The position numbers were made by a program, and so were the translations under genes. From Colwellia sp. 75C3 (GTDB lineage: Bacteria > Pseudomonadota > Gammaproteobacteria > Enterobacterales > Alteromonadaceae): a stretch of DNA of 64,000 nucleotides. The DNA is taken from assembly GCF_002836255.1 (NCBI RefSeq), contig NZ_PJAU01000031.1, positions 186,001 to 250,000 on the forward strand, in the 5' to 3' direction. Under the pieces are notes generated by a model. The model saw nothing but the letters and a program-made list of their open reading frames with translations. It was not told the DNA's origin and did no database searches. Of this stretch, positions 28,046 through 37,104 are shown piece by piece (positions within the stretch are counted from its first letter, which is position 1; every line of letters begins with the position of its first letter).

Positions 28046-28273
28046 TCAATTATCTCGCTTATTTGCTCCCTGCCATCGCCAATATCGTTGCATAGCAAGA
28101 TATTCGCAGCGCTTATTACCATAAAAGTTTATGTCATCATGACGCAGTAACTTGTCTACATAAAAATTGATAGTATGGGCTAAACCTGTACTGGGATTAT
28201 TGTTGTAAGTGCTAAGTAGCATAACAAGCCAATTTTCCATATAAACAAATTCATTTGATACGGCTAGGCACAT
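28046..28273 (-). CDS. Small hypothetical protein, second gene of a Fur-linked pair
   Basis: 75 aa. Not recognised. Starts ATGTGCCTAGCC, overlapping the end of the preceding gene by 10 bp, with GGAGAAG 8 nt before the start. Composition is aromatic and basic, ending YLAMQRYWRWQGANKRDN. No signal peptide or clear membrane helix. The overlap and ribosome binding site support a real, co-translated gene. Confidence 0.55.
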   Translation of the reverse strand: MCLAVSNEFVYMENWLVMLLSTYNNNPSTGLAHTINFYVDKLLRHDDINFYGNKRCEYLAMQRYWRWQGANKRDN

Positions 28274-28470
28274 AATATTTCTTCTCCGTTAAGGTCATCG
28301 CTGCTTGTACTACTCGCTAATAAGGTATGCCAAATAACTGTTTTAGCATTTGCATTTAAACACTTACAGTCACCACAATGTAGTAAGCCTGAATTGAGCA
28401 AATGCGTTAGTAAATTCCCTGATATTTCTACCTGTACTTTGTCGACATTGCTGACAGTTATAGTTGTCAT
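28264..28470 (-). CDS. Small Cys-motif protein, first gene of a Fur-linked pair
   Basis: 68 aa. A strong Shine-Dalgarno (GGAGGAG) lies just before the ATG. It carries HCGDCKCLN (about residues 31-39), a possible metal or iron-sulfur site, in an otherwise unremarkable sequence. A Fur-like box lies 50-68 bp upstream, so it may be made when iron is short. The family is not recognised. It overlaps the next gene by 10 bp. Confidence 0.6.
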   Translation of the reverse strand: MTTITVSNVDKVQVEISGNLLTHLLNSGLLHCGDCKCLNANAKTVIWHTLLASSTSSDDLNGEEILCA

Positions 28471-28519
28471 ATCTCCTCCCCCATGTTTTTATTAAGCATA
28501 AACAAAGAACCCTATAAAT

Positions 28520-28538
28520 GCAAATGATAATTATTACC
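28520..28538. promoter_or_regulatory. Fur-like box
   Basis: GCAAATGATAATTATTACC matches 15 of 19 positions of the Fur consensus GATAATGATAATCATTATC. It lies between the minus-strand small-gene pair (start 28470) and the plus-strand ABC genes (start 28644), so either or both could be under iron control. Confidence 0.65.
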
Positions 28539-28643
28539 GTTTGTGGCTTGTGATAAAGAAATGAGAGTGAATGTTATTTTGTATTACTCATGCTCATTAA
28601 TCAGTACACTAAATATCGGTATCGAATAATAAAGGACGAGTAT

Positions 28644-29525
28644 ATGAACGCAGCTGTAAGCGTACAGTCACTTTGCAAAAATTATAAAGATCTCTGCGCA
28701 GTTGATAATGTGAGCTTTGCAGTACAGCAAGGCCATTGTTTTGGATTACTCGGGCCTAATGGCGCAGGGAAAACGACTACCATTGAAATTATGGAAGGTA
28801 TTATAAGCCCGACATCAGGTCATGTGCTTTATCAAGGGCAGCAGGTAGATAGTCAGATATCCCAGCAAATAGGTATTCAGTTTCAGCATACCGCCTTACA
28901 AGATTATTTAACGGTTAAAGAAACGCTCAACTTATTTGCTTCTTTTTATCAAAATACGTTACCTCAAGCACAATTAATCGAGCTATGTGATTTAAATGAG
29001 TTTTTAGACCGTGATAACCGCTTGCTTTCGGGCGGGCAAAGACAACGGTTGCTGCTTGCTTTAGCCTTGATAAATGATCCTAAAATCATCTTCCTTGATG
29101 AGCCAACAACAGGTTTAGACCCTCATGCCCGCCGAAATTTCTGGCAACTTATTAAAAATATTAAAGCACAAAATAAAACGGTTATTTTAACGACTCATTA
29201 TATGGATGAAGCGGAGCAGCTTTGTGATGATATTGTCATTATGGATCAAGGGAAGATAATTGAAGCCGGTACACCTCACCAACTATTAACAAAACATTTT
29301 GAAGATGTTTTTATCTACTTACCACTGGCGCAGGTGTCGAAGGAGCTGATAAAAGAGCATGGTTGGAATAAATTAGCTGATCGCATTGAAATAGCCAGTA
29401 AAAACGTAGAGAAAACCTTGACCCTATTGATGAGGCATAATGTTTCTCTTGAAGGCTTACATGTTAAGTCAGCTAACCTTGATGATTTATTTATGAAGCT
29501 AACAGGCCATTCATTACAGGCATAG
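28644..29525 (+). CDS. ABC-2 type exporter, ATP-binding subunit
   Basis: 293 aa from the ATG at 28644, which has AAGGACGAG before it; an open frame extends 18 codons upstream without such a site. Walker A GPNGAGKTTT, ABC signature LSGGQRQRL, Walker B IIFLDEPTTGLDP, and the H-loop TTHYMDEAEQL are all present. It belongs to the CcmA/NatA/DrrA group that pairs with ABC-2 permeases; the permease follows 32 bp downstream. The substrate is unknown. The Fur-like site upstream makes iron-linked control possible. Confidence 0.93.
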   Translation: MNAAVSVQSLCKNYKDLCAVDNVSFAVQQGHCFGLLGPNGAGKTTTIEIMEGIISPTSGHVLYQGQQVDSQISQQIGIQFQHTALQDYLTVKETLNLFASFYQNTLPQAQLIELCDLNEFLDRDNRLLSGGQRQRLLLALALINDPKIIFLDEPTTGLDPHARRNFWQLIKNIKAQNKTVILTTHYMDEAEQLCDDIVIMDQGKIIEAGTPHQLLTKHFEDVFIYLPLAQVSKELIKEHGWNKLADRIEIASKNVEKTLTLLMRHNVSLEGLHVKSANLDDLFMKLTGHSLQA

Positions 29526-29557
29526 CTGTAGTTGTACTTTACATTTTAGGAAGAAAT

Positions 29558-30589
29558 ATGAATTTCAAACGTTTTTTTGCCGTGTTTAAAGCTAGAAATA
29601 TTGAATTTTTTCGTGATAGATCCGCACTTGGCTGGAATTTGATTTTTCCCGTTTTATTATTAGTCGGTTTTTCGTTTATCTTTTCGGGAGACGGGCGTCC
29701 AGCCTATAAAATTGGTTTACTTGTTGAGCAAGGACAAAAGGAAAGTGCGGCACAAATAACACTTAGGCAATTACGTTTTATTGATTTTATTGATTATAGT
29801 GATCTTGCTATCGCTAAAGAAAAAATTAGCCGGCACAGCCTTGATTTATTGGTTGATTATAGTGCTCAACGCTATTGGGTGAATGAAGAGTCACCAAAAA
29901 GTTATCTCGTTGAAAAAATATTTCTCGGTCAACAGCTTGGCCAACAACCAGTTTTTACGCGTTTACAAAGCAGCGGCAAAAGCATCCGTTATGTTGATTG
30001 GGTATTACCGGGCATATTGGGTATGAATATGATGTTCAGTTGCCTATTTGGCGTTGGTTATGTCATCGTGAGATATCGAAAAAATTCAGTGTTAAAACGT
30101 TTGAAAGCAACACCATTATCTTCATTCGAATTTATTTCTGCGCAATTATTATCACGGCTGTTTATTGTGATGTTTATGTCAACGGTCGTTTATGGTGGCT
30201 GTAATCTGTTTTTCGATTTTTTTATGCTGGGAAGTTACCTCGATCTATTCATTATTGGCGCATTAGGGGCTTTTTGTTTAATTAGCCTAGGACTACTCGT
30301 GGCAAGTCGTAGTAAAAGCGAAGAGCTTATTGGCGGTCTATTGAATTTAACTTCTTGGCCTATGATGATGCTTTCAGGTGTTTGGTTTAGTTTGGAAGGT
30401 GCCCCTGAAGGTTTAAAATTATTGGCAAACTTTATGCCTTTAACCCATTTAGTTGCTGGCGCAAGAGCGGTTATTACCGAGGGGGCAACACTGGGTGATA
30501 TTAGCTTTCATGTTAATGTTTTATTGTTGATGAGTACTATCTTTTTAGTATTAGGCGCCTATTTGTTCAGTTGGAATACCGAGAGATAG
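29558..30589 (+). CDS. ABC-2 type exporter, permease subunit
   Basis: 343 aa. One N-terminal helix (residues about 26-43, WNLIFPVLLLVGFSFIFSG), a large extracytoplasmic loop, then about five helices in the C-terminal half (GILGMNMMFSCLFGVGYVI; LFIIGALGAFCLISLGLLVA; LLLMSTIFLVLGAYLFSW). This is the ABC2_membrane layout. It works with the preceding ATPase. Nothing in the sequence fixes its cargo. Confidence 0.92.
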   Translation: MNFKRFFAVFKARNIEFFRDRSALGWNLIFPVLLLVGFSFIFSGDGRPAYKIGLLVEQGQKESAAQITLRQLRFIDFIDYSDLAIAKEKISRHSLDLLVDYSAQRYWVNEESPKSYLVEKIFLGQQLGQQPVFTRLQSSGKSIRYVDWVLPGILGMNMMFSCLFGVGYVIVRYRKNSVLKRLKATPLSSFEFISAQLLSRLFIVMFMSTVVYGGCNLFFDFFMLGSYLDLFIIGALGAFCLISLGLLVASRSKSEELIGGLLNLTSWPMMMLSGVWFSLEGAPEGLKLLANFMPLTHLVAGARAVITEGATLGDISFHVNVLLLMSTIFLVLGAYLFSWNTER

Positions 30590-30830
30590 ACATTTATTAC
30601 GATAAATAGTGCCTTGGAGCAATGGATACTTCCAAGTAAATAAAATTGAAATCATTATATTGTGGTGTAGTATTACTATTATAAACAGGCAAGTAGAGTA
30701 ATACTTTTGAGAGGTTTACGCTATTATCTGCGGTTGTGGTAATAGCATGGTCATACCAGTATACTTGTTTTGAATACGTCGTTGTCACCTAGATACAATG
30801 ACATTTACCCCTTATTTTAAGAGACCTATT

Positions 30831-31949
30831 ATGTCCGTAGTGATTAGTGGAACTGGCTTGTACACTCCAACGCAGAGCATCTCCAATGATGAGTTAGTAC
30901 ATTGTTTTAACCAATACGTAGAGAAATTCAACCTGACCAATAGTCAGGCTATTCAAGATGGCGAGGTAACTGCGTTATCTCCTTCAGATAGTAGTTTTAT
31001 TGAAAAAGCCTCTGGTATTAAAAGTCGCTATGTCATGGATAAAGATAGCATCCTAAATGTTGATATTATGTCACCACGCTATGTAGAACGTGGTAACGAC
31101 GAACTCTCTATGCAGGCAGAAATAGGCGTCGCTGCTGCTAAAGAAGCGATGTTAGCGGCTAATAAAACCCCTGCGGATATTGATCTTGTTATTGTTGCTT
31201 GTGCTTATACACAGCGTTCTTATCCTGCGATGGCGATTGAAATACAACATGCCCTTGGTTGTGGCGGTTGGGGTTTTGACATGTTAGTTGCTTGCTCTGC
31301 GGCGACTTTTGGCATCATTAATGCCGCTAATGCTATTAGAAGTGGCACAGCAAAAACAGTATTGGTGATTAACCCTGAAATATTATCACCACAAATTAAT
31401 TACCGAGATAGAGACAGTCATTTTATTTTTGGCGATGTAGCAACGGCTTCTATCATTGAAGATGAAAGTACAGCCAATGCTGAGCATGTTTTTAAAATAA
31501 TCAGTGAACAACCAATGACCAGTTTCTCAAATAATATTCGCAGTAATATTGGTTATATGAATAACTGTAGCCCCGATAATGCTGATGATATTGATAAGTT
31601 CTTTATCCAGCAGGGGCGAAAAGTCTTTAAAGAAGTATTGCCTATGGTCTCTCAATTGATTACCAGTGAAATGGCAAAAATGGAACTGGGTGCTGATGAT
31701 ATTAAGCGATTATATTTACATCAAGCTAATATCAACATGAATAATTTTATTGCTAAAAAAGTACTTGGAAGAGAGCCAGATAGCGATGAAGCACCTATTA
31801 TATTAGATGAATATGCAAATACGAGTTCAGCAGGTTGTATTATCGCTTTACACAAAAATAAACAGGGCTTAGTGTCGGGAGATAAAAGTGTCTTGTGCTC
31901 TTTTGGTGCCGGATATTCAGCCTGTTGTTTGTTATTGGAATACGTTTAA
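30831..31949 (+). CDS. 3-oxoacyl-ACP synthase III (FabH-like)
   Basis: 372 aa from the ATG at 30831 (MSVVISGTGLYTP); an 11-codon upstream extension has no support. Thiolase-fold condensing enzyme with the catalytic Cys in VACSAATFG, His in LHQANINMN and Asn in YANTSSAG. It is about 50 residues longer than housekeeping FabH and has an insert after the N-terminal strand, like the second FabH-type enzymes of Vibrio and Pseudomonas. The gene is alone, not in a fab cluster, so it may use an unusual primer (inference). The 241 bp upstream hold no other gene. Confidence 0.9.
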   Translation: MSVVISGTGLYTPTQSISNDELVHCFNQYVEKFNLTNSQAIQDGEVTALSPSDSSFIEKASGIKSRYVMDKDSILNVDIMSPRYVERGNDELSMQAEIGVAAAKEAMLAANKTPADIDLVIVACAYTQRSYPAMAIEIQHALGCGGWGFDMLVACSAATFGIINAANAIRSGTAKTVLVINPEILSPQINYRDRDSHFIFGDVATASIIEDESTANAEHVFKIISEQPMTSFSNNIRSNIGYMNNCSPDNADDIDKFFIQQGRKVFKEVLPMVSQLITSEMAKMELGADDIKRLYLHQANINMNNFIAKKVLGREPDSDEAPIILDEYANTSSAGCIIALHKNKQGLVSGDKSVLCSFGAGYSACCLLLEYV

Positions 31950-31964
31950 AGTAGGGCTTATGTA

Positions 31965-32124
31965 ATACCAATTACAATAAGTTTTTGATCTTGTTGTGCA
32001 TAGGGATAATAAATCAGGGCAAGGCGCTCGATTGAGCAATAGCTTGCTATTGGGATTGAGAGCAACGCAGATATGGATTATTTTAACCAGCACAAGTGAG
32101 CAATAATTTAATGGAGTTGGTATA
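31965..32124 (+). mobile_element. MITE-like dispersed repeat, copy 2
   Basis: 160 bp. Ends ATACCAATTACAATAA (31965-31980) and TTAATGGAGTTGGTATA (32108-32124) are imperfect inverted repeats. The centre has the hairpin CAATAGC-TTGCTATTGG. Its reverse complement matches 7775-7925, with 23 identical nt in the core. The right end overlaps the ribosome binding site of the next gene. Confidence 0.75.
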
Positions 32125-32126
32125 AA

Positions 32127-32801
32127 ATGTCGCAATCTAACCTTTGGCAAATACACACTGAAACAGGCGATTTTGCAGAACTTTGCAATGGCCTTTATCA
32201 GCGCGAAGTGAGTATTATTGCCAAAGGGAATTTTGCAAATACGCAGGCTGTACAGGCTAGATTAGAAAGTTTATCTTACTACATAACCCTTACCGCACAC
32301 GCTATGATACGCGTCATCGAACTTGGGCAATCACCATTGCTGTTGGATACGCATAATGCTAGTTGGTCAGCCAAGCAAAGTAAAAATATGCCTTGGTCTC
32401 ATAAAGAAACGGGTCAAGAAACTTGTCTAGAAACAAACCAAGAATGGGCCAATACAATCAACTGGTATTTACAAGAAGACATCTATGTTGGTCTTGTTGT
32501 TCCCGTGTTGTTAGTTGATCACATTATTATTGATTGCATTGACCGTATCGATCTTGATAAGCAAAAGATAAGAACTAATGTTGGCGGTTGGTTTTCGTTA
32601 ACAGCAGACGACTTAATGAATAATGGTCAGCGAGTAAATAAACGTCTGCTTCAACCCAATAAAAAAATAATGACTTCAGCTTGTACTGGTCATCGCTGGC
32701 AAGGTAACAGTAAGCAAATCCCTATTATTCCAACGCTGAGAGAGTTGTTACTATCTTGCTCTATTAATTGGAAAAACTTCAAAAAACCGTTAGCTATATA
32801 A
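32127..32801 (+). CDS. Hypothetical protein, orphan
   Basis: 224 aa. I do not recognise it. It begins MSQSNLWQIHTETGDFAEL; the middle contains WANTINWYLQEDIYVGLVVPVLLVDH (seen as NWYLQEDIYVGL), which is hydrophobic but looks like buried strands rather than a membrane helix. The C-terminus is basic. No signal peptide. The start is two bases after the end of a MITE-like repeat and its GGAG (32113-32116) belongs to that repeat. It precedes ftsB by 83 bp. Confidence 0.7.
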   Translation: MSQSNLWQIHTETGDFAELCNGLYQREVSIIAKGNFANTQAVQARLESLSYYITLTAHAMIRVIELGQSPLLLDTHNASWSAKQSKNMPWSHKETGQETCLETNQEWANTINWYLQEDIYVGLVVPVLLVDHIIIDCIDRIDLDKQKIRTNVGGWFSLTADDLMNNGQRVNKRLLQPNKKIMTSACTGHRWQGNSKQIPIIPTLRELLLSCSINWKNFKKPLAI

Positions 32802-32884
32802 CTCTGCCGATAGATAGGTATAATAACGCTCATAATCTCGTTTTATTCTGCACTTTGCATTCTTTATTTATTACTTAGGTTGTC

Positions 32885-33184
32885 ATGCGCGTATTCACTG
32901 CAATTTTGCTGATTCTATTAATATTACTTCAATACCGACTTTGGTTTGGTAAAAATAGTGTGCCTGATTATCTCGTTCTGAAAGAGAATGTTGTTCGCCA
33001 GCAAAGTGCCAATGAAAAATTACAGCAAAGAAACAAGTTACTTTTTGCTGACACTGATGATTTGAAATTAGGACTTGAGGCGATTGAAGAACGTGCTCGA
33101 AATGAGTTAGGTATGATAAAAGACAATGAAACATTTTTCCGTCTTATCCCTAAAGAAAGCAATACACGTAATATAAATAATTAG
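32885..33184 (+). CDS. ftsB: Cell division protein FtsB
   Basis: 99 aa. Short cytoplasmic start, one membrane helix (residues 3-20, VFTAILLILLILLQYRLWF), then a periplasmic coiled coil (NVVRQQSANEKLQQRNKLL) and the conserved IEERARNELGMIKDNETF. Forms the FtsQLB complex of the divisome. Next is ispD, 23 bp downstream, the usual ftsB-ispD-ispF order. Confidence 0.96.
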   Translation: MRVFTAILLILLILLQYRLWFGKNSVPDYLVLKENVVRQQSANEKLQQRNKLLFADTDDLKLGLEAIEERARNELGMIKDNETFFRLIPKESNTRNINN

Positions 33185-33207
33185 ATGAAAAGCAAGGTAA
33201 CTTCTTA

Positions 33208-33957
33208 ATGGAGTCAGCACAAAAATTTATTGCTATTGTCCCCGCCGCAGGTGTGGGGAAACGTATGCAAGCAAATTGTCCCAAACAATACCTCTGTATC
33301 AATAATGAAACCATTTTATCGCATACAGTGACAAGGCTGTTAAGTCATCCTTTAATCAACCAAGTTATTATTGCTTTAGGAAGTGATGATCAATACTTTG
33401 CTGAATCTAAATTAGCGCATCATAAAGACATCATTCGTGTAAATGGAGGCATTGAGCGTGTTAACTCAGTACTCAATGGTTTAAAAGCGGTCGATGACAA
33501 AAAGTACCCATGGGTACTAGTACATGATGCGGCGCGACCTTGTGTCAGTCATGACGATATCGATAAGTTGATTTATCAATGTTTAGCGAATGATCATGGC
33601 GGAATATTAGCGACACCTGTTCGAGATACCATGAAACGTGGTGTGTTTTCTAATGATAATGCTAAAGGTAACGCTCCAGGGAATGTCAAAGGCGAGAATA
33701 GTACTATCGAGTGCACGGTTGAACGAGAGCAGTTATGGCATGCGCTAACACCACAGTTATATAAAACGGATGAGCTTACCCTTGCCATAGAACAGGCGCT
33801 GGTAAATGGTTTAAAGATAACCGATGAAGCTTCAGCCATTGAATATGCTAACTTGCCTAGTTTATTAGTATCAGCAAGTAGTGAAAATATAAAAATAACT
33901 CATCCGAATGATTTAGCATTGGCTGAATTTTATTTAAATAAGCAAGCAAACAGCTAG
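33208..33957 (+). CDS. ispD: 2-C-methyl-D-erythritol 4-phosphate cytidylyltransferase
   Basis: 249 aa. Third step of the MEP isoprenoid pathway (MEP + CTP to CDP-ME). Nucleotide-binding PAAGVGKRMQANCPKQYL at the start, VLVHDAARPCV in the middle, and ITDEASAIE near the end. An extra Gly/Asn/Lys-rich loop (about residues 149-167, NDNAKGNAPGNVKGEN) is inserted before VEREQLWHALTPQ. It ends 9 bp before ispF. Confidence 0.97.
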   Translation: MESAQKFIAIVPAAGVGKRMQANCPKQYLCINNETILSHTVTRLLSHPLINQVIIALGSDDQYFAESKLAHHKDIIRVNGGIERVNSVLNGLKAVDDKKYPWVLVHDAARPCVSHDDIDKLIYQCLANDHGGILATPVRDTMKRGVFSNDNAKGNAPGNVKGENSTIECTVEREQLWHALTPQLYKTDELTLAIEQALVNGLKITDEASAIEYANLPSLLVSASSENIKITHPNDLALAEFYLNKQANS

Positions 33958-33966
33958 GACAACAAA

Positions 33967-34479
33967 ATGCGTATAGGTCATGGTTTTGATGTACATAAAT
34001 TTGGTGGCGAAGGCCCTTTAGTGCTCGGTGGAGTAGATATACCGTTTGAACAGGGGTTTATTGCTCACTCAGATGGAGATGTCGCTATTCATGCGCTTTG
34101 TGACGCTATTTTAGGTGCGTTATGTTTAGCTGATATTGGCAATCATTTCCCTGATACCGATGGCCAATATGAAAATATTTCTAGTCGAATTTTATTGCGT
34201 CATGTGGTGTCGTTAATGACAGATAAAGGTTTTCAACTAGGCAATGCAGATATTACCGTGGTAGCACAAGCACCCAAAATGGCTCCTCACTTATTAGCTA
34301 TGCGTACTTGTTTAAGTGAAGACTTAAAAACAACGATTGATCAAGTCAATGTTAAAGCCACCACCACAGAAAAACTAGGATATACCGGACGAAAAGAAGG
34401 GGTAGCAGTACATGCTGTCGTTTTATTAACAGCGATAGAGCAACCTTTGTCTTCTATTGAAGAGATTCAAAATATTTAG
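33967..34479 (+). CDS. ispF: 2-C-methyl-D-erythritol 2,4-cyclodiphosphate synthase
   Basis: 170 aa. Fifth MEP-pathway step (CDP-MEP to MEcPP). [12 protein letters not shown] supplies the metal-binding DxH, then [17 protein letters not shown] and the C-terminal [22 protein letters not shown]. Slightly longer than the usual 157-160 aa because of an extra tail ([13 protein letters not shown]). Same operon as ispD. Confidence 0.97.
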   Translation: MRIGHGFDVHKFGGEGPLVLGGVDIPFEQGFIAHSDGDVAIHALCDAILGALCLADIGNHFPDTDGQYENISSRILLRHVVSLMTDKGFQLGNADITVVAQAPKMAPHLLAMRTCLSEDLKTTIDQVNVKATTTEKLGYTGRKEGVAVHAVVLLTAIEQPLSSIEEIQNI

Positions 34480-34545
34480 TGGGCTTTATTACCCCTATTT
34501 GCCTTTATAGCTAGCCCATTACCGAAATAAAAGAAGATTAATAAC

Positions 34546-35649
34546 ATGCCAACAAAACAAGCTTACTTGCACGGAAAACCTGAATCCTCTGGTTTATTAC
34601 GTAGCCAAATCAGTGATTTTAACGTTATTGAAGTACTCCCCTTTTTACCCTGCGGTGAAGGTGAACATTTATTTGTTCATATTCGAAAAACAGGCGCTAA
34701 TACTTTATTTGTTGCTCGAGAGCTGGCTAAATATTTCAACGTGAAAGAACAACTTGTCTCTTATGCTGGCTTAAAAGATCGCTTCGCGGTTACGGAACAG
34801 TGGTTTGGTGTGCATGTTCCAGGTAAGCAAGAATATGACTTAGGTGACTTGAATATTGAAGGCGTAGAAATACTGTCATACAAACGACACAATAAAAAAT
34901 TACGTACAGGTGCATTATCAGGTAACCGCTTCGAACTTATCTTACGTGAAGTAACTGCAATTAAGGCGTTTACAGAACGCTGGCAAAAAATTGTTGAACA
35001 AGGTGTGCCTAATTATTTTGGCGAGCAACGTTTTGGTATTGGCGGTGGCAACATTGAACGTGCTTTATCTTTATTTTCAGGTCAAAAAGTAAAAGATAAG
35101 AAAAAACGTGGCATCTACTTATCGGCAGCCCGCTCTCATATTTTTAACAGTGTGCTTAATGAACGTATTGAGCAGCAACGTTTTGATGAAGTTGCTGTTG
35201 GCGATGTGTTAATGCTGGCGGGTACACAATCGGTGTTTCATCTTGATGAAGTAGATAGCACCATTGAACAGCGTCTTATTGATAAAGATGTTGATATAAC
35301 AGCACCTATGTGGGGAGCTGGTGAATTAATGACTAGCAATGAACCCTTGGCATTAGAGCAAGCAATAGCTGAAAAAAATCAAGCGTTTTGCGAAGGTCTA
35401 CCACGCTTTGGTTTAAAACAAGAGCGACGTCGCATTCGTTTAACGGTTAGCGATACCGACCTTGAATTATTGACAGCAACAGAAGGCTCAGTACAAGAAG
35501 GAAAGAACGCAGTAAAGATTAGTTTCTTTTTACCGCCAGGTAGCTACGCCACGACAGTTTTACGTGAGTTATTGAATTATCAGGACATGACAACGCGTGT
35601 TGATAAAAGAGAAATAACTGCAACCCCGGATGAGCAGGAATCGGCATAA
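34546..35649 (+). CDS. truD: tRNA pseudouridine(13) synthase
   Basis: 367 aa. Isomerises U13 in tRNA-Glu. The catalytic Asp is in SYAGLKDRFAVTEQWFGV. The family motif NYFGEQRFGIGGGNIERAL and the TRUD insertion domain follow, with FFLPPGSYATTVLRELL near the end. It ends 3 bp before the first surE start. Confidence 0.96.
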   Translation: MPTKQAYLHGKPESSGLLRSQISDFNVIEVLPFLPCGEGEHLFVHIRKTGANTLFVARELAKYFNVKEQLVSYAGLKDRFAVTEQWFGVHVPGKQEYDLGDLNIEGVEILSYKRHNKKLRTGALSGNRFELILREVTAIKAFTERWQKIVEQGVPNYFGEQRFGIGGGNIERALSLFSGQKVKDKKKRGIYLSAARSHIFNSVLNERIEQQRFDEVAVGDVLMLAGTQSVFHLDEVDSTIEQRLIDKDVDITAPMWGAGELMTSNEPLALEQAIAEKNQAFCEGLPRFGLKQERRRIRLTVSDTDLELLTATEGSVQEGKNAVKISFFLPPGSYATTVLRELLNYQDMTTRVDKREITATPDEQESA

Positions 35650-35652
35650 ATC

Positions 35653-36435
35653 ATGGATGAGCAAAGCTTGACGAGTCAAATGAAAATATTATTGAGCAAT
35701 GATGATGGTGTACACGCATTAGGGATTAAAGTACTTTTTGATGAACTCGCTAAGCATTTTTCGGTAAACGTAGTTGCTCCTGATCGAAATTGTAGCGGTG
35801 CTAGTAACTCTTTAACATTACTTAACCCATTACGCGCAGAACAATTGGATAATGGTTTTGTCTCTGTTAATGGTACACCGACAGATTCAGTACACCTAGG
35901 GATTAGTCAGCTCTTTACGGATTGTGACTTAGTTGTTGCAGGCATCAATAAAGGCGCTAATTTAGGTGATGATACCTTGTATTCCGGCACCGTAGCAGCG
36001 GCAACTGAAGGTCGCCATATGGGCATGCCTGCTATTGCGGTATCTTTAGCGGGTAAAAATGAGCAACATTATCAAACGGCAGCTATTGTAACCGCAAAAA
36101 TAATCCAACGCCTACGTACTCATCCATTACCCGCGGATCAGATTTTAAATATTAATGTACCCGATATTCCCCTAGCTGAACTTAAAGGGATAAAGGTAAC
36201 GCGGTTGGGTCACCGTCACAAAGCTGAAAGTATGCAAAAAATGCAAGACCCATGGCAGCGTGATATTTATTGGTATGGCTTGTTAGGACAAGAACTTGAT
36301 GGGGGAGAGGGGACTGACTTCCATGCGGTTGCTAATGGCTATGCGTCGGTAACACCATTAACCGTTGATATGACGGCGCACCGTAGTATAGAAAATATTA
36401 AAAGTTGGCTGTCAGAGCTCAACTTATCAGATTAA
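35653..36435 (+). CDS. surE: 5'/3'-nucleotidase SurE
   Basis: 260 aa from the ATG at 35653; the family usually begins at [10 protein letters not shown], which is the ATG at 35683, so a 10-residue shorter form is possible. Neither start has a strong Shine-Dalgarno (AGGAA is 12 nt before the first). Metal-binding NDDG, then [22 protein letters not shown] and [21 protein letters not shown]. Stationary-phase nucleotidase; partner of pcm and rpoS in the same block. Confidence 0.96.
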   Translation: MDEQSLTSQMKILLSNDDGVHALGIKVLFDELAKHFSVNVVAPDRNCSGASNSLTLLNPLRAEQLDNGFVSVNGTPTDSVHLGISQLFTDCDLVVAGINKGANLGDDTLYSGTVAAATEGRHMGMPAIAVSLAGKNEQHYQTAAIVTAKIIQRLRTHPLPADQILNINVPDIPLAELKGIKVTRLGHRHKAESMQKMQDPWQRDIYWYGLLGQELDGGEGTDFHAVANGYASVTPLTVDMTAHRSIENIKSWLSELNLSD

Positions 36436-36450
36436 ATTGGATGGATTCTT

Positions 36451-37104
36451 ATGATGTCTAGTCGCATAGGCGGAAAATCAAAGCGCAGTGGCGAATTGCT
36501 AGCGCAAAAGTTACAAAATGAAGGAATAGCTAACACTGCCGTATTACAGGCAATCGCTCATTCACCTCGACATATATTTGTGCCTGAAATATTGGCACAT
36601 AAAGCCTATGACAACACCGCCTTGCCTATTGGACAAGGTCAAACAATTTCTCAGCCATATATTGTTGCCAAGATGTCTGAGTTATTATTAGCTAATGGTC
36701 GCCCCAAAAATATATTGGAAATAGGCACAGGCTCGGGTTATCAAACCTCTATTTTAGCGCAGTTAACTGATAAAGTTTTTTCAGTTGAGCGAATCAAAGC
36801 ATTACAATGGCAAGCGAAACGTTGTTTACGTGCTATGGAATTACACAATGTGTCTATGAAACATGGCGATGGTTGGCTAGGGTGGCAAAGTAAAGGGCCA
36901 TTTGAAGCCATTATAGTGACCGCCGCTCCATCAAGTGTTCCTCCTGCCTTATTAGAGCAACTAGCCGACGGCGGGCGTTTAATTATCCCCGTTGGAGAAC
37001 AAACACAAATTTTAAAGATTATTACTCGTCAGGGTGATGTTTTTAACGAACAACAAGTAGAAGCCGTGCGCTTTGTACCTTTAATATCCGGAGATTTATT
37101 GTAG
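36451..37104 (+). CDS. pcm: Protein-L-isoaspartate O-methyltransferase
   Basis: 217 aa. Repairs isoaspartyl residues using S-adenosylmethionine. SAM motif I is [15 protein letters not shown]; the family signature [20 protein letters not shown] and the post-I FSVERI are present. It starts 15 bp after surE and its stop overlaps the GTG of the next gene by one base. Confidence 0.97.
   Translation: MMSSRIGGKSKRSGELLAQKLQNEGIANTAVLQAIAHSPRHIFVPEILAHKAYDNTALPIGQGQTISQPYIVAKMSELLLANGRPKNILEIGTGSGYQTSILAQLTDKVFSVERIKALQWQAKRCLRAMELHNVSMKHGDGWLGWQSKGPFEAIIVTAAPSSVPPALLEQLADGGRLIIPVGEQTQILKIITRQGDVFNEQQVEAVRFVPLISGDLL

Noticed and set aside
30597-30788. 63-codon minus-strand open frame between ABC permease and FabH-like gene
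   Set aside because: No Shine-Dalgarno or recognisable product.
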